A stretch of 64,000 nucleotides of DNA from positions 1-64,000 of the forward strand of contig JAJEFB010000029.1 in assembly GCA_022820665.1 (NCBI GenBank), given 5' to 3'. Below are positions 35,815-45,630 of the stretch, one piece after another. The notes beneath the pieces are model-generated. The model saw nothing but the letters and a program-made list of their open reading frames with translations. It was not told the DNA's origin and did no database searches. This DNA comes from Anaerolineae bacterium (GTDB lineage Bacteria; Chloroflexota; Anaerolineae; Aggregatilineales; Phototrophicaceae). The translations under genes and the position numbers were made by a program. Numbering within the stretch: position 1 is the stretch's first letter; the number at the start of each line of letters is the position of its first letter.

Positions 35815-37722
35815 ATGAAACCTGCGGACACTTCTGAAGCCACGATCCAAAGAAATCGTCTGGTAGCAATTGCCGCTATGACGATCATATTGCTGTTGGC
35901 ATTCGCGCAGGGCGCTCACGGGTTAAATCTGGATCCGATATGGGCGGACGAGTTGGCATCGGTCACATTTATGGGTGCTTTTGATCCGCCATATTCGCCG
36001 ACGCAGGTGATAGAGTCCGTTCAGGAATATAGTCCGGATCAAGCCCCCCTCTATTTTGTCCTGGGCGCTTACTGGGCTCAGGTCGCGGGCTGGTCGCAGT
36101 TTGCGCTTCGAAGCCTGTCTCTTCTTTGGGCCGTGGTATTCGTCGCCGGGCTGTATCGCTTCGCTCACGATATTTTCGGCAAGCGCGCGGCTTTATTCGC
36201 CGCGCTGCTCGGGACTACGAACAGCTTTGTCGTTCTTTATTTTCATGATATTCGCATGTACACCATGCTCATGGCGGTTGGCATATTGCACACCTGGCTG
36301 TACTGGAGACTAGCGCACAATCATCATGCCACTCGATCCGCCTGGTGTCTGTTCGTTGTATCGTCGGCGCTGCTTTTCTATACGCACAACTTCTCGACAA
36401 TCCTTTTTGCAGGGTTGGGTTCGTATCATGTCCTTTTAGTCGGTAAATCTAGTCGTTGGTTACAGATCGTTTTGGGATGGTGTTTGGGGGCGGTGATCTT
36501 TGCGCCCTATGCTCCCTATGTCATCGCCGGTCTACAGTTTAATCAGGGAGTTACCGTCAACCCGCTGGGGACGGCCGATGTATTGAAACTGTTCGTTTAT
36601 CTGCTGGTCAATGGCGCAAGTTTCCTATGGCTGCCAATTCTCGCAATTTGCGCAGTGGCGCTGTGGCAGAAGCGCGATCCATCAGTCCTGCGCCTGGTTT
36701 TCATTGCTCTGGTAATGGTCGGATTAATTCTGGCTCTCAACTGGCGCTATGGGATCATAACTTTGACAAGGTTGCGTTACTTCTTGGTTGTATGGTTTCT
36801 TATTGCTATTCTCATTGCCTTCGGTCTTACGTCTATTCGTCATTGGAAACCGGTGGCTGTCCTATTCACGATTCTATGGACTGTGGCCGGCTATCAGTTT
36901 CTTCAGTCGGGCGAAGTGATTAACTATGCGGGATTGATGGCGCGTGACAGGCAATATCCGCCTCTTCACGACTACGTTTATGCCTTGCGTGGAAAGACGC
37001 AAGTTTTGGACTATCTAGTCGGGTTTTCCGAGAACGATCGCGTCAGTCGCGTTTCCTATAACAGTTCGAACAGCACTTCCGACTATTATCTAGGGACACA
37101 ATTGGGCATAGACGGCAAGTTTCTCCACGCCAGTCTCAAACGCTATCGCCTTGAGGGAGATGTGCGAGATATTTTAGAAGCCCATCCTCACATTCTTCTA
37201 GCGCACGACCCTTCAGGAGTCCCGCTTAACTACGCGAGAACGCTTGCGATCATTGAAGAAGCTTACATACCGTGTACATCGTTGGTGGAGGAGCCGGCGC
37301 TGCGGATTCGCAAATACACGCATCCCGTCATGCGATGCGATCACCAGCCCGCTCCCATTGCTTACGACAATGGCATACGGCTAATCGACCGCGCCGCGCG
37401 TTACGATGCCGATGCAGAGATTGTTCAAGCATTGACCTGGTGGGATGTACCTGATGCAGAAACATTGGACGAATACAACATTTCCGTTCAGATCATCTCA
37501 TCAGAATGGAACAATGTTCGACAAGTCGATCGACACCTTTATGACAAGCTCGTCCCATGGAGCGTCATTGAATTGCCAACGGATGAATTGGCCCCGCGCG
37601 AATACCGACTGATGTTGGTTCTCTATGATCGTAAGACGGGCAAGAGAGTCAACGGTAGCGATCCGTCAAGTGACGAATCAGCTGAGATACTGCCGCTGCT
37701 TGCTTTTAGCGTACCTGCGTAA
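35815..37722 (+). CDS. GT-C glycosyltransferase, tandem copy 2 (subgroup A)
   Basis: 635 aa, 62 nt after copy 1. Catalytic-type pair Asp45-Glu46 in IWADEL, loop FHDIRMYTM, helix RLRYFLVVW near 320, cysteines 487 and 508, and DRHLYDKLVPWSVIEL in the terminal domain. It carries subgroup A motifs FLHASLKRYRL and LAHDPSGVPLNY. The last base of its TAA is the first base of the copy 3 ATG (TAATG at 37720-37724), strong evidence for co-translation. Membrane topology and likely donor are the same as for copy 1. Every conserved active-site position is intact, so it is unlikely to be a decaying copy. Confidence 0.88.
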   Translation: MKPADTSEATIQRNRLVAIAAMTIILLLAFAQGAHGLNLDPIWADELASVTFMGAFDPPYSPTQVIESVQEYSPDQAPLYFVLGAYWAQVAGWSQFALRSLSLLWAVVFVAGLYRFAHDIFGKRAALFAALLGTTNSFVVLYFHDIRMYTMLMAVGILHTWLYWRLAHNHHATRSAWCLFVVSSALLFYTHNFSTILFAGLGSYHVLLVGKSSRWLQIVLGWCLGAVIFAPYAPYVIAGLQFNQGVTVNPLGTADVLKLFVYLLVNGASFLWLPILAICAVALWQKRDPSVLRLVFIALVMVGLILALNWRYGIITLTRLRYFLVVWFLIAILIAFGLTSIRHWKPVAVLFTILWTVAGYQFLQSGEVINYAGLMARDRQYPPLHDYVYALRGKTQVLDYLVGFSENDRVSRVSYNSSNSTSDYYLGTQLGIDGKFLHASLKRYRLEGDVRDILEAHPHILLAHDPSGVPLNYARTLAIIEEAYIPCTSLVEEPALRIRKYTHPVMRCDHQPAPIAYDNGIRLIDRAARYDADAEIVQALTWWDVPDAETLDEYNISVQIISSEWNNVRQVDRHLYDKLVPWSVIELPTDELAPREYRLMLVLYDRKTGKRVNGSDPSSDESAEILPLLAFSVPA

Positions 37723-39641
37723 TGTCAGTAAAGACCGCCGATAATTCAACCTCCAGAAACGATAGCCGCAGCCACCTATGGGCTCTCACGTCTATGATTT
37801 TAGTTCTGCTCTTTGCCTTTGGTGTTGGTGTACGCGGGTTGAACGCGGATCTGGTCTGGAATGATGAACTGGCTTCGCTTACGAATTTCGGCGCCTTTGA
37901 TAAGACTTTGGCATGGCAAGATGTGCTCGCAACAATGAAGCAATATAGCCCGGCCGACGTGCCGATTTATCCATGGATCGGTTACATTTGGGCACGGATA
38001 GCCGGATGGTCTCAATTCGCGCTACGGTCGCTGTCTCTTTTTGCAGGTGTACTCATGATCGCGTTCCTGCACAGATTTGCGTCTAGCATCTTCGATTGTC
38101 GGGTAGCCGTAGTCGCATCATTTCTGATAGCGAGCAACTCTTTTGTATTGCTGTATTTTCACGAGTTGCGAACTTACACATTGTTTATGCTTCTTGTCAC
38201 CATCCATTTGGCGTACTACTGGAAGCTTGCGTATGACGCTCGCGTGAAGAAACTTCCTTGGTTGGCGTTTCTAGTGAGTACCATTTTTATGGTTTATACG
38301 ACGATAGTTTCGGTAGCCGTTATCGCTGCGCTTGCAGTATTTCACGTGCTGTTTGCACCAAAGGGTCGTCGATGGAAAAAGATTGTGTTTGGCTGGGCCA
38401 CAGGAGCGCTGTTCTTATTCCCATTCGCGACAAACTTCGTGCAAGGAGTCGGACTAGTTACAAACGATGGGCTGGCGGCTTCAAGTTCCGAAATCATCCG
38501 CGCCTTCTTGCACCTCGCTGTTAACGCTTGGGATTTCATGTGGTTTCCGCTCTTGGCTGCTGTATGGTATGCGCTGCGGAAAACAACCAATAGAAACCTG
38601 CCACGATTGATTGCTATAGCGCTGGCTATGGCCGGGCTTCTACTGCTGATGAATTACCTGTTCGCCTTAATCGCCGTGACGAGAATTCGCTATTTCCTTG
38701 TTGTCTGGATTCCCCTCTCAATCATATTCGCATATGGCATGGTTTCATTGCCCCGTTGGAAGTCGCCTACGGTCGTTCTACTGGTGATATGGTTCGTGGC
38801 GGGTATCCAGTTCGGACAATCTGCAGACTTCTCAACATATTATGCTGGCGCGAAAGCATCAAGCGAGCAGTGGCCACCACTATTGCAAATCGTAACAAGC
38901 CTTCGAGAAAGAGTAAGATCTCAGGACTTCTTGGTTGGATTCTATGAATCCCACGATCCGAACTATTTGTGGCAGGTCCACAGCGCGGGTAGCTTATCCG
39001 ATTACTACCTGCGAACTCAGCTCGGTATTGACGGCGTGTTCCTTCATGCCAGCCTCAAGCGCTATCGTTTAACTGAGGACACACGCGACATACTCAAGGC
39101 GCATCCACATATTTTGCTCGCGCATGATCCAAGTAATGTCCCGCTCAACTACGCGAGAACGCTGGAAGTTGTTCGGGAAGTTCTCACGCCATGTGACAAG
39201 TTGGTCGATGAACCTGCATTGTCAATCCGCAAATATGCGCATCCTGTCATGGGCTGCGACCGTGAACCGGCATCAATCCAGTACGAAAACGGCGTGCGCT
39301 TGCTGGACCGCGCAACGCGATACGATATTGACGACCAACGAATAGAGGTATTGACCTGGTGGGAAGTCCCAGATGACGAAATGCTGGACCAATACAATAT
39401 TTCACTGCAGATAATCACGCCTGATTGGCAAAATGCGCGCCAAGTCGATCGACACCTTTATGACAGATTGGTCCCTTGGAGCGTCATTGAACTGTCCACG
39501 GCAGATCTGCCTCCCGACGACTACCGGCTCATGTTGATCTTGTACAATCGAGAGAACGGGTCCAAAGTCCCGGGCGTCGATGAACTCAGCGGCGAAGCGG
39601 CCGGCATACTTCCGATTGCTTCTTTTTCTATCGATACCTAG
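37722..39641 (+). CDS. GT-C glycosyltransferase, tandem copy 3 (subgroup A)
   Basis: 639 aa, overlapping copy 2 by 1 nt. Catalytic-type pair Asp48-Glu49 (VWNDEL), loop FHELRTYTL, helix RIRYFLVVW, cysteines 491 and 512, and DRHLYDRLVPWSVIEL. Subgroup A motifs FLHASLKRYRL and LAHDPSNVPLNYARTL are close to copy 2. Coding identity between copies is visibly diluted by many synonymous changes, so the duplication that made it is not recent. It is the last of the A-type group before the switch to B-type motifs. Substrate specificity is unknown. Confidence 0.88.
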   Translation: MSVKTADNSTSRNDSRSHLWALTSMILVLLFAFGVGVRGLNADLVWNDELASLTNFGAFDKTLAWQDVLATMKQYSPADVPIYPWIGYIWARIAGWSQFALRSLSLFAGVLMIAFLHRFASSIFDCRVAVVASFLIASNSFVLLYFHELRTYTLFMLLVTIHLAYYWKLAYDARVKKLPWLAFLVSTIFMVYTTIVSVAVIAALAVFHVLFAPKGRRWKKIVFGWATGALFLFPFATNFVQGVGLVTNDGLAASSSEIIRAFLHLAVNAWDFMWFPLLAAVWYALRKTTNRNLPRLIAIALAMAGLLLLMNYLFALIAVTRIRYFLVVWIPLSIIFAYGMVSLPRWKSPTVVLLVIWFVAGIQFGQSADFSTYYAGAKASSEQWPPLLQIVTSLRERVRSQDFLVGFYESHDPNYLWQVHSAGSLSDYYLRTQLGIDGVFLHASLKRYRLTEDTRDILKAHPHILLAHDPSNVPLNYARTLEVVREVLTPCDKLVDEPALSIRKYAHPVMGCDREPASIQYENGVRLLDRATRYDIDDQRIEVLTWWEVPDDEMLDQYNISLQIITPDWQNARQVDRHLYDRLVPWSVIELSTADLPPDDYRLMLILYNRENGSKVPGVDELSGEAAGILPIASFSIDT

Positions 39642-39689
39642 AACCATCTGTGGTACGACGAGACCTTCTGAAAACTCTTCCGCGGCTCA

Positions 39690-41627
39690 ATGGATATGAA
39701 GCGCAAAGCCATCGCATCGCGTTCGACGAACGCCACAGAAAATGCCCTCATCAGCTACGGCAACCTAGCGACTATGATCGCCGTTTTTTTGCTGGTTTTT
39801 GCGCTTGGCGTCAGCGGAGCGAGTGGCTATATCTTCCGTACCGACGAACTGTTTTCTGTCTCCAATATGGGCGGCTTTGACCCGCCTTACGGTCCTGCCG
39901 AGATAATTTTCTCGATTTCGCAATTCAGCCCGGATCATGCCCCGCTGTTTTTCTTGCTTGGCGCCGGCTGGGCGAGTGTCGCGGGCTGGACACAGTTCGC
40001 CTTGCGCATGTTCGCTGTTTTGACGACGATTGTGATGATCGCCTGGTTGTATCGCTATGCGACCGATGCTTTCGATTACCGAACCGGTCTGCTTTCATCG
40101 TTCTTGATGGGAACGTCTGCATATTTGGTTCTGCACTTTCACGACTTTCGCATGTATCCACTGCTGCTTTTGCTTGCGATCGTTCACAGTTGGCTCTATT
40201 GGCGGCTGGAGAGCGGACGGGCGACCAATCGGCGGCACTGGTTCCTGTTTGTTTTGTCAGCGATATCGCTGGTCTATACGCATACGTTTTCGGTCATACT
40301 ATTTGCTGGACTGGCGGCTTTTCACTTGATTTTTGCCCGCAAATCAATTTACTTTATAAAGATTTGGGTGGGGTGGGCGCTAGCCGCGGTTGCTTATCTA
40401 CCTTATTTTTCGACAACTCTGGCTGCGCTGGAACAAGCGGCTCAAATCGAAAAAGTGACGGCGGCCGCCGCGAGTATCGGGGAACTGATTGGGACCTTCT
40501 CGCATCTGTTGACGAATGGCGCTAACTGGCTTCTGGTTCCATTTGTCGTATCAGTCGTATATGGCGTCCTTCGCCTTCGAGACCGCGCCTCTTCGAGGCT
40601 GATGTTTCTAGCGATTGGGATGCTCGTCGTCCCGCTCGCGCTTAATGAGTTAGTGGGTTTGATTCCGCTCTCGAGGATGCGCTATTTCCTGATACTTTGG
40701 TTTCCCTTCCTGTTGCTTTTTGCCCGCGGAATCACGCTAGCGCCGCGCTGGACATGGCTGACGCCGATTCTTGTGATTGCCTGGTCGATTGCCGGGTATC
40801 AATATTATCATTCTGAGGATGTACTAGACTACATTGGAGGTATGTCTAAAACCCGCAACTATCCCGCTCTGGACGACTATGTGAGACAGTTGCGCAACAA
40901 AGTTCGGTCGGAAGACTTCTTGCTCGGTTTCGCCCGCAATTATTACCTCAATCACGATCAAAAACATGGCAAGAGCGTGTCCGACTATTATACGCAGTTA
41001 CAATTAGGCATAGACGGCGCGTTCGTGCGCAGCCGCGCGGTCGGTCCTTGGCTCGTCGAAGAGATGGACGAATTGATTGACGGGCATCCTTATCTGTTGT
41101 TCGCGTATGAACCGCAGAACGCGCCTGACGGACTTGAAGGCGCCAAACACTTGATGCACAGCAGGTATAAAGCCTGCGACATCTTGGTTGATTCCAGCAC
41201 TCTCTATGTACAAAGATTCGTCGATCCCTTGCTGAATTGCGATCGAGATTATCTGCGAATCGAATACGAAAATAGTGTTGCAATTGCCGATCGCTATGTT
41301 GAGTTCCAGCCGGATGCCGCTCTTTTGACGGTATTGATCGGCTGGGATGTACCCAACCAGCGTTTGTTGAATGATTTCAGTTTCTCGCTCCAAGTTCATA
41401 GTCCACAAGGGGAAAAGGTCGATCAGGGACATAGCGATTTTTATCTGCATCAGTTTTCGCGAAAGTGGAACACTCTTGAATTGCCTATCGTCGGCATCGC
41501 CCCTGGTGAGTATCGTTTGGTTGTCATTCTGTATAATACCGAGAGCAGGAAGAAAGTCGCCGGAGTCGATATTTCCACAGGCGAGGCGGGCAAGATTCTT
41601 CCGATTCTTTCCTTTACTGTAGAATAG
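39690..41627 (+). CDS. GT-C glycosyltransferase, tandem copy 4 (subgroup B, divergent tail)
   Basis: 645 aa, 48 nt after copy 3. Catalytic-type pair Asp52-Glu53, here in FRTDEL in place of IWADEL, loop FHDFRMYPL, helix RMRYFLILW, cysteines 496 and 517. It carries subgroup B motifs SVSDYYTQLQLGIDGAF and LLFAYEPQ. The tail is the most diverged of the seven: the DRHLYxxxxPW block reads HSDFYLHQFSRKW. Loss of this conserved block hints at altered acceptor recognition or relaxed constraint. Start ATG at 39690; a second ATG (39696) is also possible. Confidence 0.87.
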   Translation: MDMKRKAIASRSTNATENALISYGNLATMIAVFLLVFALGVSGASGYIFRTDELFSVSNMGGFDPPYGPAEIIFSISQFSPDHAPLFFLLGAGWASVAGWTQFALRMFAVLTTIVMIAWLYRYATDAFDYRTGLLSSFLMGTSAYLVLHFHDFRMYPLLLLLAIVHSWLYWRLESGRATNRRHWFLFVLSAISLVYTHTFSVILFAGLAAFHLIFARKSIYFIKIWVGWALAAVAYLPYFSTTLAALEQAAQIEKVTAAAASIGELIGTFSHLLTNGANWLLVPFVVSVVYGVLRLRDRASSRLMFLAIGMLVVPLALNELVGLIPLSRMRYFLILWFPFLLLFARGITLAPRWTWLTPILVIAWSIAGYQYYHSEDVLDYIGGMSKTRNYPALDDYVRQLRNKVRSEDFLLGFARNYYLNHDQKHGKSVSDYYTQLQLGIDGAFVRSRAVGPWLVEEMDELIDGHPYLLFAYEPQNAPDGLEGAKHLMHSRYKACDILVDSSTLYVQRFVDPLLNCDRDYLRIEYENSVAIADRYVEFQPDAALLTVLIGWDVPNQRLLNDFSFSLQVHSPQGEKVDQGHSDFYLHQFSRKWNTLELPIVGIAPGEYRLVVILYNTESRKKVAGVDISTGEAGKILPILSFTVE

Positions 41628-41665
41628 AATCAGCGCTGGAATCTCATTTTTGGAAGCAGTCGCAA

Positions 41666-43621
41666 TTGGCAACTTTTCCCGACCGGGGAGACTTAGTCTT
41701 GCAGTTCCGCAGTATCTTCGCTGACAACCATGACACTATCGGCAAGGACAAGTCATCTTTGCTGATGGTTTTCGTTCTCCTCTGCGTTTTTGCGTTTGGA
41801 GCCAATGGCTTGAATACCGACTCCATCTGGACCGATGAGCTATACGCCATTACCAACATGGGCGGATTCGACGGACCCTATTCGCCGGCAGAAGTTGTCA
41901 ATTCAGTAGCCGAGAACTTCCCCGATCACGTGCCGCTCTTTTTCTTGCTTGGCGCCGGCTGGGCAAACTTCGTGGGATGGACGCAATTCGCCCTGCGCTT
42001 GTTGCCGGTGTTCGCTGGCGTACTCATGATTGCCTGGACGTATCGCCTGGCGAGCGACATGTTTGATCGTTTTGCCGGCCTGGCTGCCGCAAGTCTCTTG
42101 GGCGCCTCAGCCTACATGGTCCTGTATATCCATGACTTCCGTATGTATTCACTGTTCCTGATGTTTACCGCAATGCACATGTGGCTGTATTGGAGACTAT
42201 TGGAAAGTAAGTTCAAGGATGGACGTCTGACTCTTGCCGCGTTCGCATTGTCCACGGTGGCGCTTTTTTATACGCATTTTTTTGCCGGTATATTGTTTGC
42301 TGGATTAGGGGTTTTTCATTTGCTCTTCGCGCTGCGATCCCGTCGCTGGTGGCAGATACTATTGGGATGGGCGATCGGCGCTCTTCTTTTCCTCCCGTAC
42401 CTGCCGGTCTTGGTTGATGGCATACGGCGCGCCTCTGAAAAAGCGGATGTCACTAGCCGAGCGGCTTCTGCCCCGGAGCTGCTTCGGACCTTGTCTTTGC
42501 TCTTGAGTAATGGCAACTGGCTGACGGGCGCAATGCTGGCAGGGGTTCTTGCTTATGTAGTAGCGCGCCGCCGTCCGCTGCGCTTGATCAAGATCTTGAC
42601 GATTCCGTTGACAATGGTGACCTTCACCATCGTGGCGAATGAATTAATCGGCATCATTCCCTTGACCAGAATGCGCTATTTCATCGTGATTTGGATCCCG
42701 GTCTTTTTGCTCGCTGGGGCCGGCCTGGCGCTAATGCCGCGGCGGCGCCTGGTGAGCGGAATCGTACTGCTCGTCTGGCTCGTCTCGGGCTTTCAGTATT
42801 ATCGATCGGAAGAGATCATGAACCACGTAGGCAGTATGGTGTTCACCAGGCTCTATCCGCCTCTGCCCGATTATGTCTGGCATCTGAGTGGCAAACCGCG
42901 CTCGGAGGATTATCTGCTGGGATTCTCCAAGAGCAGCCATGTGAACAAAGTCCTGACACTGGGCAAGAGTGTGGCGGATTATTACACGCAGGAGCAACTG
43001 GGCATCAATGGCGCCTTCATCCGTCGTGGCGCCTATGGAGAATGGCTGGAAGGTGAGATCAGACAATGGATTGGAAATCAGCCCTATCTGTTATTCGCGT
43101 TTGATCCTCAAGATTTGCCAAACAGTTATCAGCGAGTGCGCGAAGTCATCGAAAGCAATTATTTACAATGTGATGTCGTGGTGGATGAACCGCAACTCTT
43201 TGTCCAACGCTATGTCAATTCACGCTTGGACTGTGACCGCGAATATCGACCGATAGCATATGAAAATGGCGTGACGCTGGTCGACCGTTTCGCCCAATAT
43301 GATCCGGAAGAGCGGAAAGTTTACATCCTTACTGGCTGGGAAGTGGAGAACGAAGAGGCGCTATTTGAGTATAATGTGTCCTTGCAATTCATCACGCCGG
43401 ATTGGCAACGACTGGGCGCGCAAATCGACCGCCATCTTTATGATAATATTCTCCCGTGGTTTAGAGCCGAATTGACCACCGAGGATCTGCCGCCCGGCGA
43501 CTATCGTGTGATGATCATCCTCTACGATCGCGAATCGCGGAAGAAAGTGGGGGGAGTCGACCTGGTCGGCGGCCGGGAAGACAGTATCTTCCCGATAGTC
43601 TCGTTTACCGTAGAAGCCTGA
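41666..43621 (+). CDS. GT-C glycosyltransferase, tandem copy 5 (subgroup B)
   Basis: 651 aa, the longest copy, 38 nt after copy 4. It starts at TTG 41666 with a longer polar N-terminal tail than copy 1. Catalytic-type pair Asp57-Glu58 (IWTDEL), loop IHDFRMYSL, helix RMRYFIVIW, cysteines 502 and 523, and DRHLYDNILPW. Subgroup B motifs SVADYYTQEQLGINGAF and LLFAFDPQDL are shared with copy 4. The true start may be further in, because ATG codons are lacking at the front; the TTG is chosen as the first with a full N-terminal helix. Function as copy 1. Confidence 0.87.
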   Translation: MATFPDRGDLVLQFRSIFADNHDTIGKDKSSLLMVFVLLCVFAFGANGLNTDSIWTDELYAITNMGGFDGPYSPAEVVNSVAENFPDHVPLFFLLGAGWANFVGWTQFALRLLPVFAGVLMIAWTYRLASDMFDRFAGLAAASLLGASAYMVLYIHDFRMYSLFLMFTAMHMWLYWRLLESKFKDGRLTLAAFALSTVALFYTHFFAGILFAGLGVFHLLFALRSRRWWQILLGWAIGALLFLPYLPVLVDGIRRASEKADVTSRAASAPELLRTLSLLLSNGNWLTGAMLAGVLAYVVARRRPLRLIKILTIPLTMVTFTIVANELIGIIPLTRMRYFIVIWIPVFLLAGAGLALMPRRRLVSGIVLLVWLVSGFQYYRSEEIMNHVGSMVFTRLYPPLPDYVWHLSGKPRSEDYLLGFSKSSHVNKVLTLGKSVADYYTQEQLGINGAFIRRGAYGEWLEGEIRQWIGNQPYLLFAFDPQDLPNSYQRVREVIESNYLQCDVVVDEPQLFVQRYVNSRLDCDREYRPIAYENGVTLVDRFAQYDPEERKVYILTGWEVENEEALFEYNVSLQFITPDWQRLGAQIDRHLYDNILPWFRAELTTEDLPPGDYRVMIILYDRESRKKVGGVDLVGGREDSIFPIVSFTVEA

Positions 43622-43674
43622 GCGCTAATTGATCAAGCTCTGCTGTCGCAGACCTACAGGTACAGAATCAAGCC

Positions 43675-45624
43675 ATGGACGCTGCACAATCCAGTAGCTC
43701 AAAGCGAAAGCGAAATACGGAACAGGACGCAAACGGTTGGGAGATCGGCCGCGGAAGCGCGCTGGCGTGGCTGACTATCGTCATGCTGGTGGCTTTTGCT
43801 TTTGGCGCCAACGGACTGAATACGGAACCTATTTGGGCGGATGAATTATATTCTCTGACCAATATGGGTGTTTTCGATCCGCCCTATAGCCCACAGCAGA
43901 TCATCAATTCGATTACAACCTATAGTTCGGATCACGTACCGCTATATTACCTGCTGGGATCGGTATGGGCGCAACTTGCCGGCTGGACACAAGTTTCCAT
44001 GCGCATGTTTTCGGTGCTGTCCGGGGTGCTTATGATCGCATGGCTATATCGCCTGTCAACGGAAGTATTCTGCCGGCGGACAGGTTTGATTGCGGCGCTG
44101 CTCATGGCCACATCGGCTTATGCGATTGTCTTCTTCCACGATATTCGCATGTATACGATGCTGTTATTGCTGTTCGCCATGCACGCCTGGTTCTATTGGC
44201 GAATTGCTCACACACAGCAAGTGTCCCGCCTGTACTGGATCGCATTCTTCTTGACTGCCTTGGCGCTACTTTATACACATGTGTTTTCGCTGCTGGTTTT
44301 CACATTGCTCGGCTTATATCATCTGCTATTTGCGCCACGGTCAGCGCGCTGGCTTCGTTTGCTGACTGTTTGGGGCTTTACCGGGCTGCTGTTTTTGCCG
44401 TATTTGCCAACGCTGTTTGCCGCCATTGCTTTGGCCGCGGAAAACGTAAAAGTGACGACTGCCGCGGCTTCTATCCCGGAATTGATCTACAATTTTGCTT
44501 TCCTGCTCTTCAATGGTCAGGATTTGTTGATCCCGCTGTTTGCGGGGATTGTGATTTACTCCTTGTGGCGCACCCGCTCCAGCGTCGCCTGGAAATTCGT
44601 GCTGGCGTCGCTGGCGGTATTACTGTTGATCACTCTGCTCAACGAGCTTGTGGGCATCATCCCTGTAAAGCGCATGCGATATTTCCTCATCTTGTGGATC
44701 CCATTCGTCATGATCTGCGCCTTTGGCCTTACATCAATGCCACGTTGGCATCGCGCTACTTTTTTGTTCGCGCTCATTTGGATATTCGCGGGTTACCAAT
44801 TTTATCGCTCGCAACAACTGTTAGACTATATTGGCGGTATGCAGAAGGCGCGTCTTCACCCGCCAATACACGAATACGCGGACGCGCTGCTTGGCAAGGT
44901 TCGAACAGAAGACTTCCTGCTGGGATTTTCCTTCGTCGATTATGTGAACAATGTCTACAAGTTTGGCGATAACGTGATTGACTATTACACCGACGCGCAG
45001 TTGGGTATCGACGGCGCTTTTATTCCCTGGCGCTGGGGTGGGGAACGTTTGATGAACGACCTCGTTCGCAAGATTGATCGACATCCCTATATCTTGCTCA
45101 CGTATCATCCAAATGACCTCAAAAAGAATCACGCAGACGTGTACGAGTATATCGCGACCCGCTACGATAGTTGCGAGGCGGTCATTGATAGAGAAGACCT
45201 ATTTGTTCAGCGTTTCGTGAATCCCCTGGCGGGTTGCCAGCACGAATACCAGCCCATTCATTTCGAAAACGGAATCATCATCGTCGACCGATTCGGCGAG
45301 TACGATGCGGCGAAGGACCTGTTCCGGATCGTCACTGGTTGGGAAGTCGCGTCCGATCAGCAGCTTGACCAATACAATATCTCGATACAGTTGCTGGATT
45401 CTGAATGGGAGAAATACTGGCAGGGTGATTGGCATCTCTACAACCGCATCTTGAAATGGCAGGAATTGGAATTCCAGCCGACTCGTCAACTCACTCCAGG
45501 CGCCTACCGCCTCGTGGTTATCCTATACGACCGCGAAACTCTTAAGAGAGTCACAGGAACCGACATGACCAGTGGCGAAACCGGCCAGCTCCTGCCGCTC
45601 TTGACCATCTCTGTCGAAGCCTAG
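43675..45624 (+). CDS. GT-C glycosyltransferase, tandem copy 6 (subgroup B)
   Basis: 649 aa, 53 nt after copy 5. Asp56-Glu57 (IWADEL), loop FHDIRMYTM, helix RMRYFLILW, cysteines 500 and 521. Subgroup B motifs NVIDYYTDAQLGIDGAF and LLTYHPNDL. In the tail, DWHLYNRILKW replaces DRHLY, a modest change of the first position. The charged N-terminal tail (SSSSKRKRNTEQDANG) is copy-specific and probably cytoplasmic. The next copy starts only 6 nt after its stop, supporting one transcript. Sugar and acceptor cannot be told from sequence. Confidence 0.88.
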   Translation: MDAAQSSSSKRKRNTEQDANGWEIGRGSALAWLTIVMLVAFAFGANGLNTEPIWADELYSLTNMGVFDPPYSPQQIINSITTYSSDHVPLYYLLGSVWAQLAGWTQVSMRMFSVLSGVLMIAWLYRLSTEVFCRRTGLIAALLMATSAYAIVFFHDIRMYTMLLLLFAMHAWFYWRIAHTQQVSRLYWIAFFLTALALLYTHVFSLLVFTLLGLYHLLFAPRSARWLRLLTVWGFTGLLFLPYLPTLFAAIALAAENVKVTTAAASIPELIYNFAFLLFNGQDLLIPLFAGIVIYSLWRTRSSVAWKFVLASLAVLLLITLLNELVGIIPVKRMRYFLILWIPFVMICAFGLTSMPRWHRATFLFALIWIFAGYQFYRSQQLLDYIGGMQKARLHPPIHEYADALLGKVRTEDFLLGFSFVDYVNNVYKFGDNVIDYYTDAQLGIDGAFIPWRWGGERLMNDLVRKIDRHPYILLTYHPNDLKKNHADVYEYIATRYDSCEAVIDREDLFVQRFVNPLAGCQHEYQPIHFENGIIIVDRFGEYDAAKDLFRIVTGWEVASDQQLDQYNISIQLLDSEWEKYWQGDWHLYNRILKWQELEFQPTRQLTPGAYRLVVILYDRETLKRVTGTDMTSGETGQLLPLLTISVEA

Positions 45625-45630
45625 ACGCTC

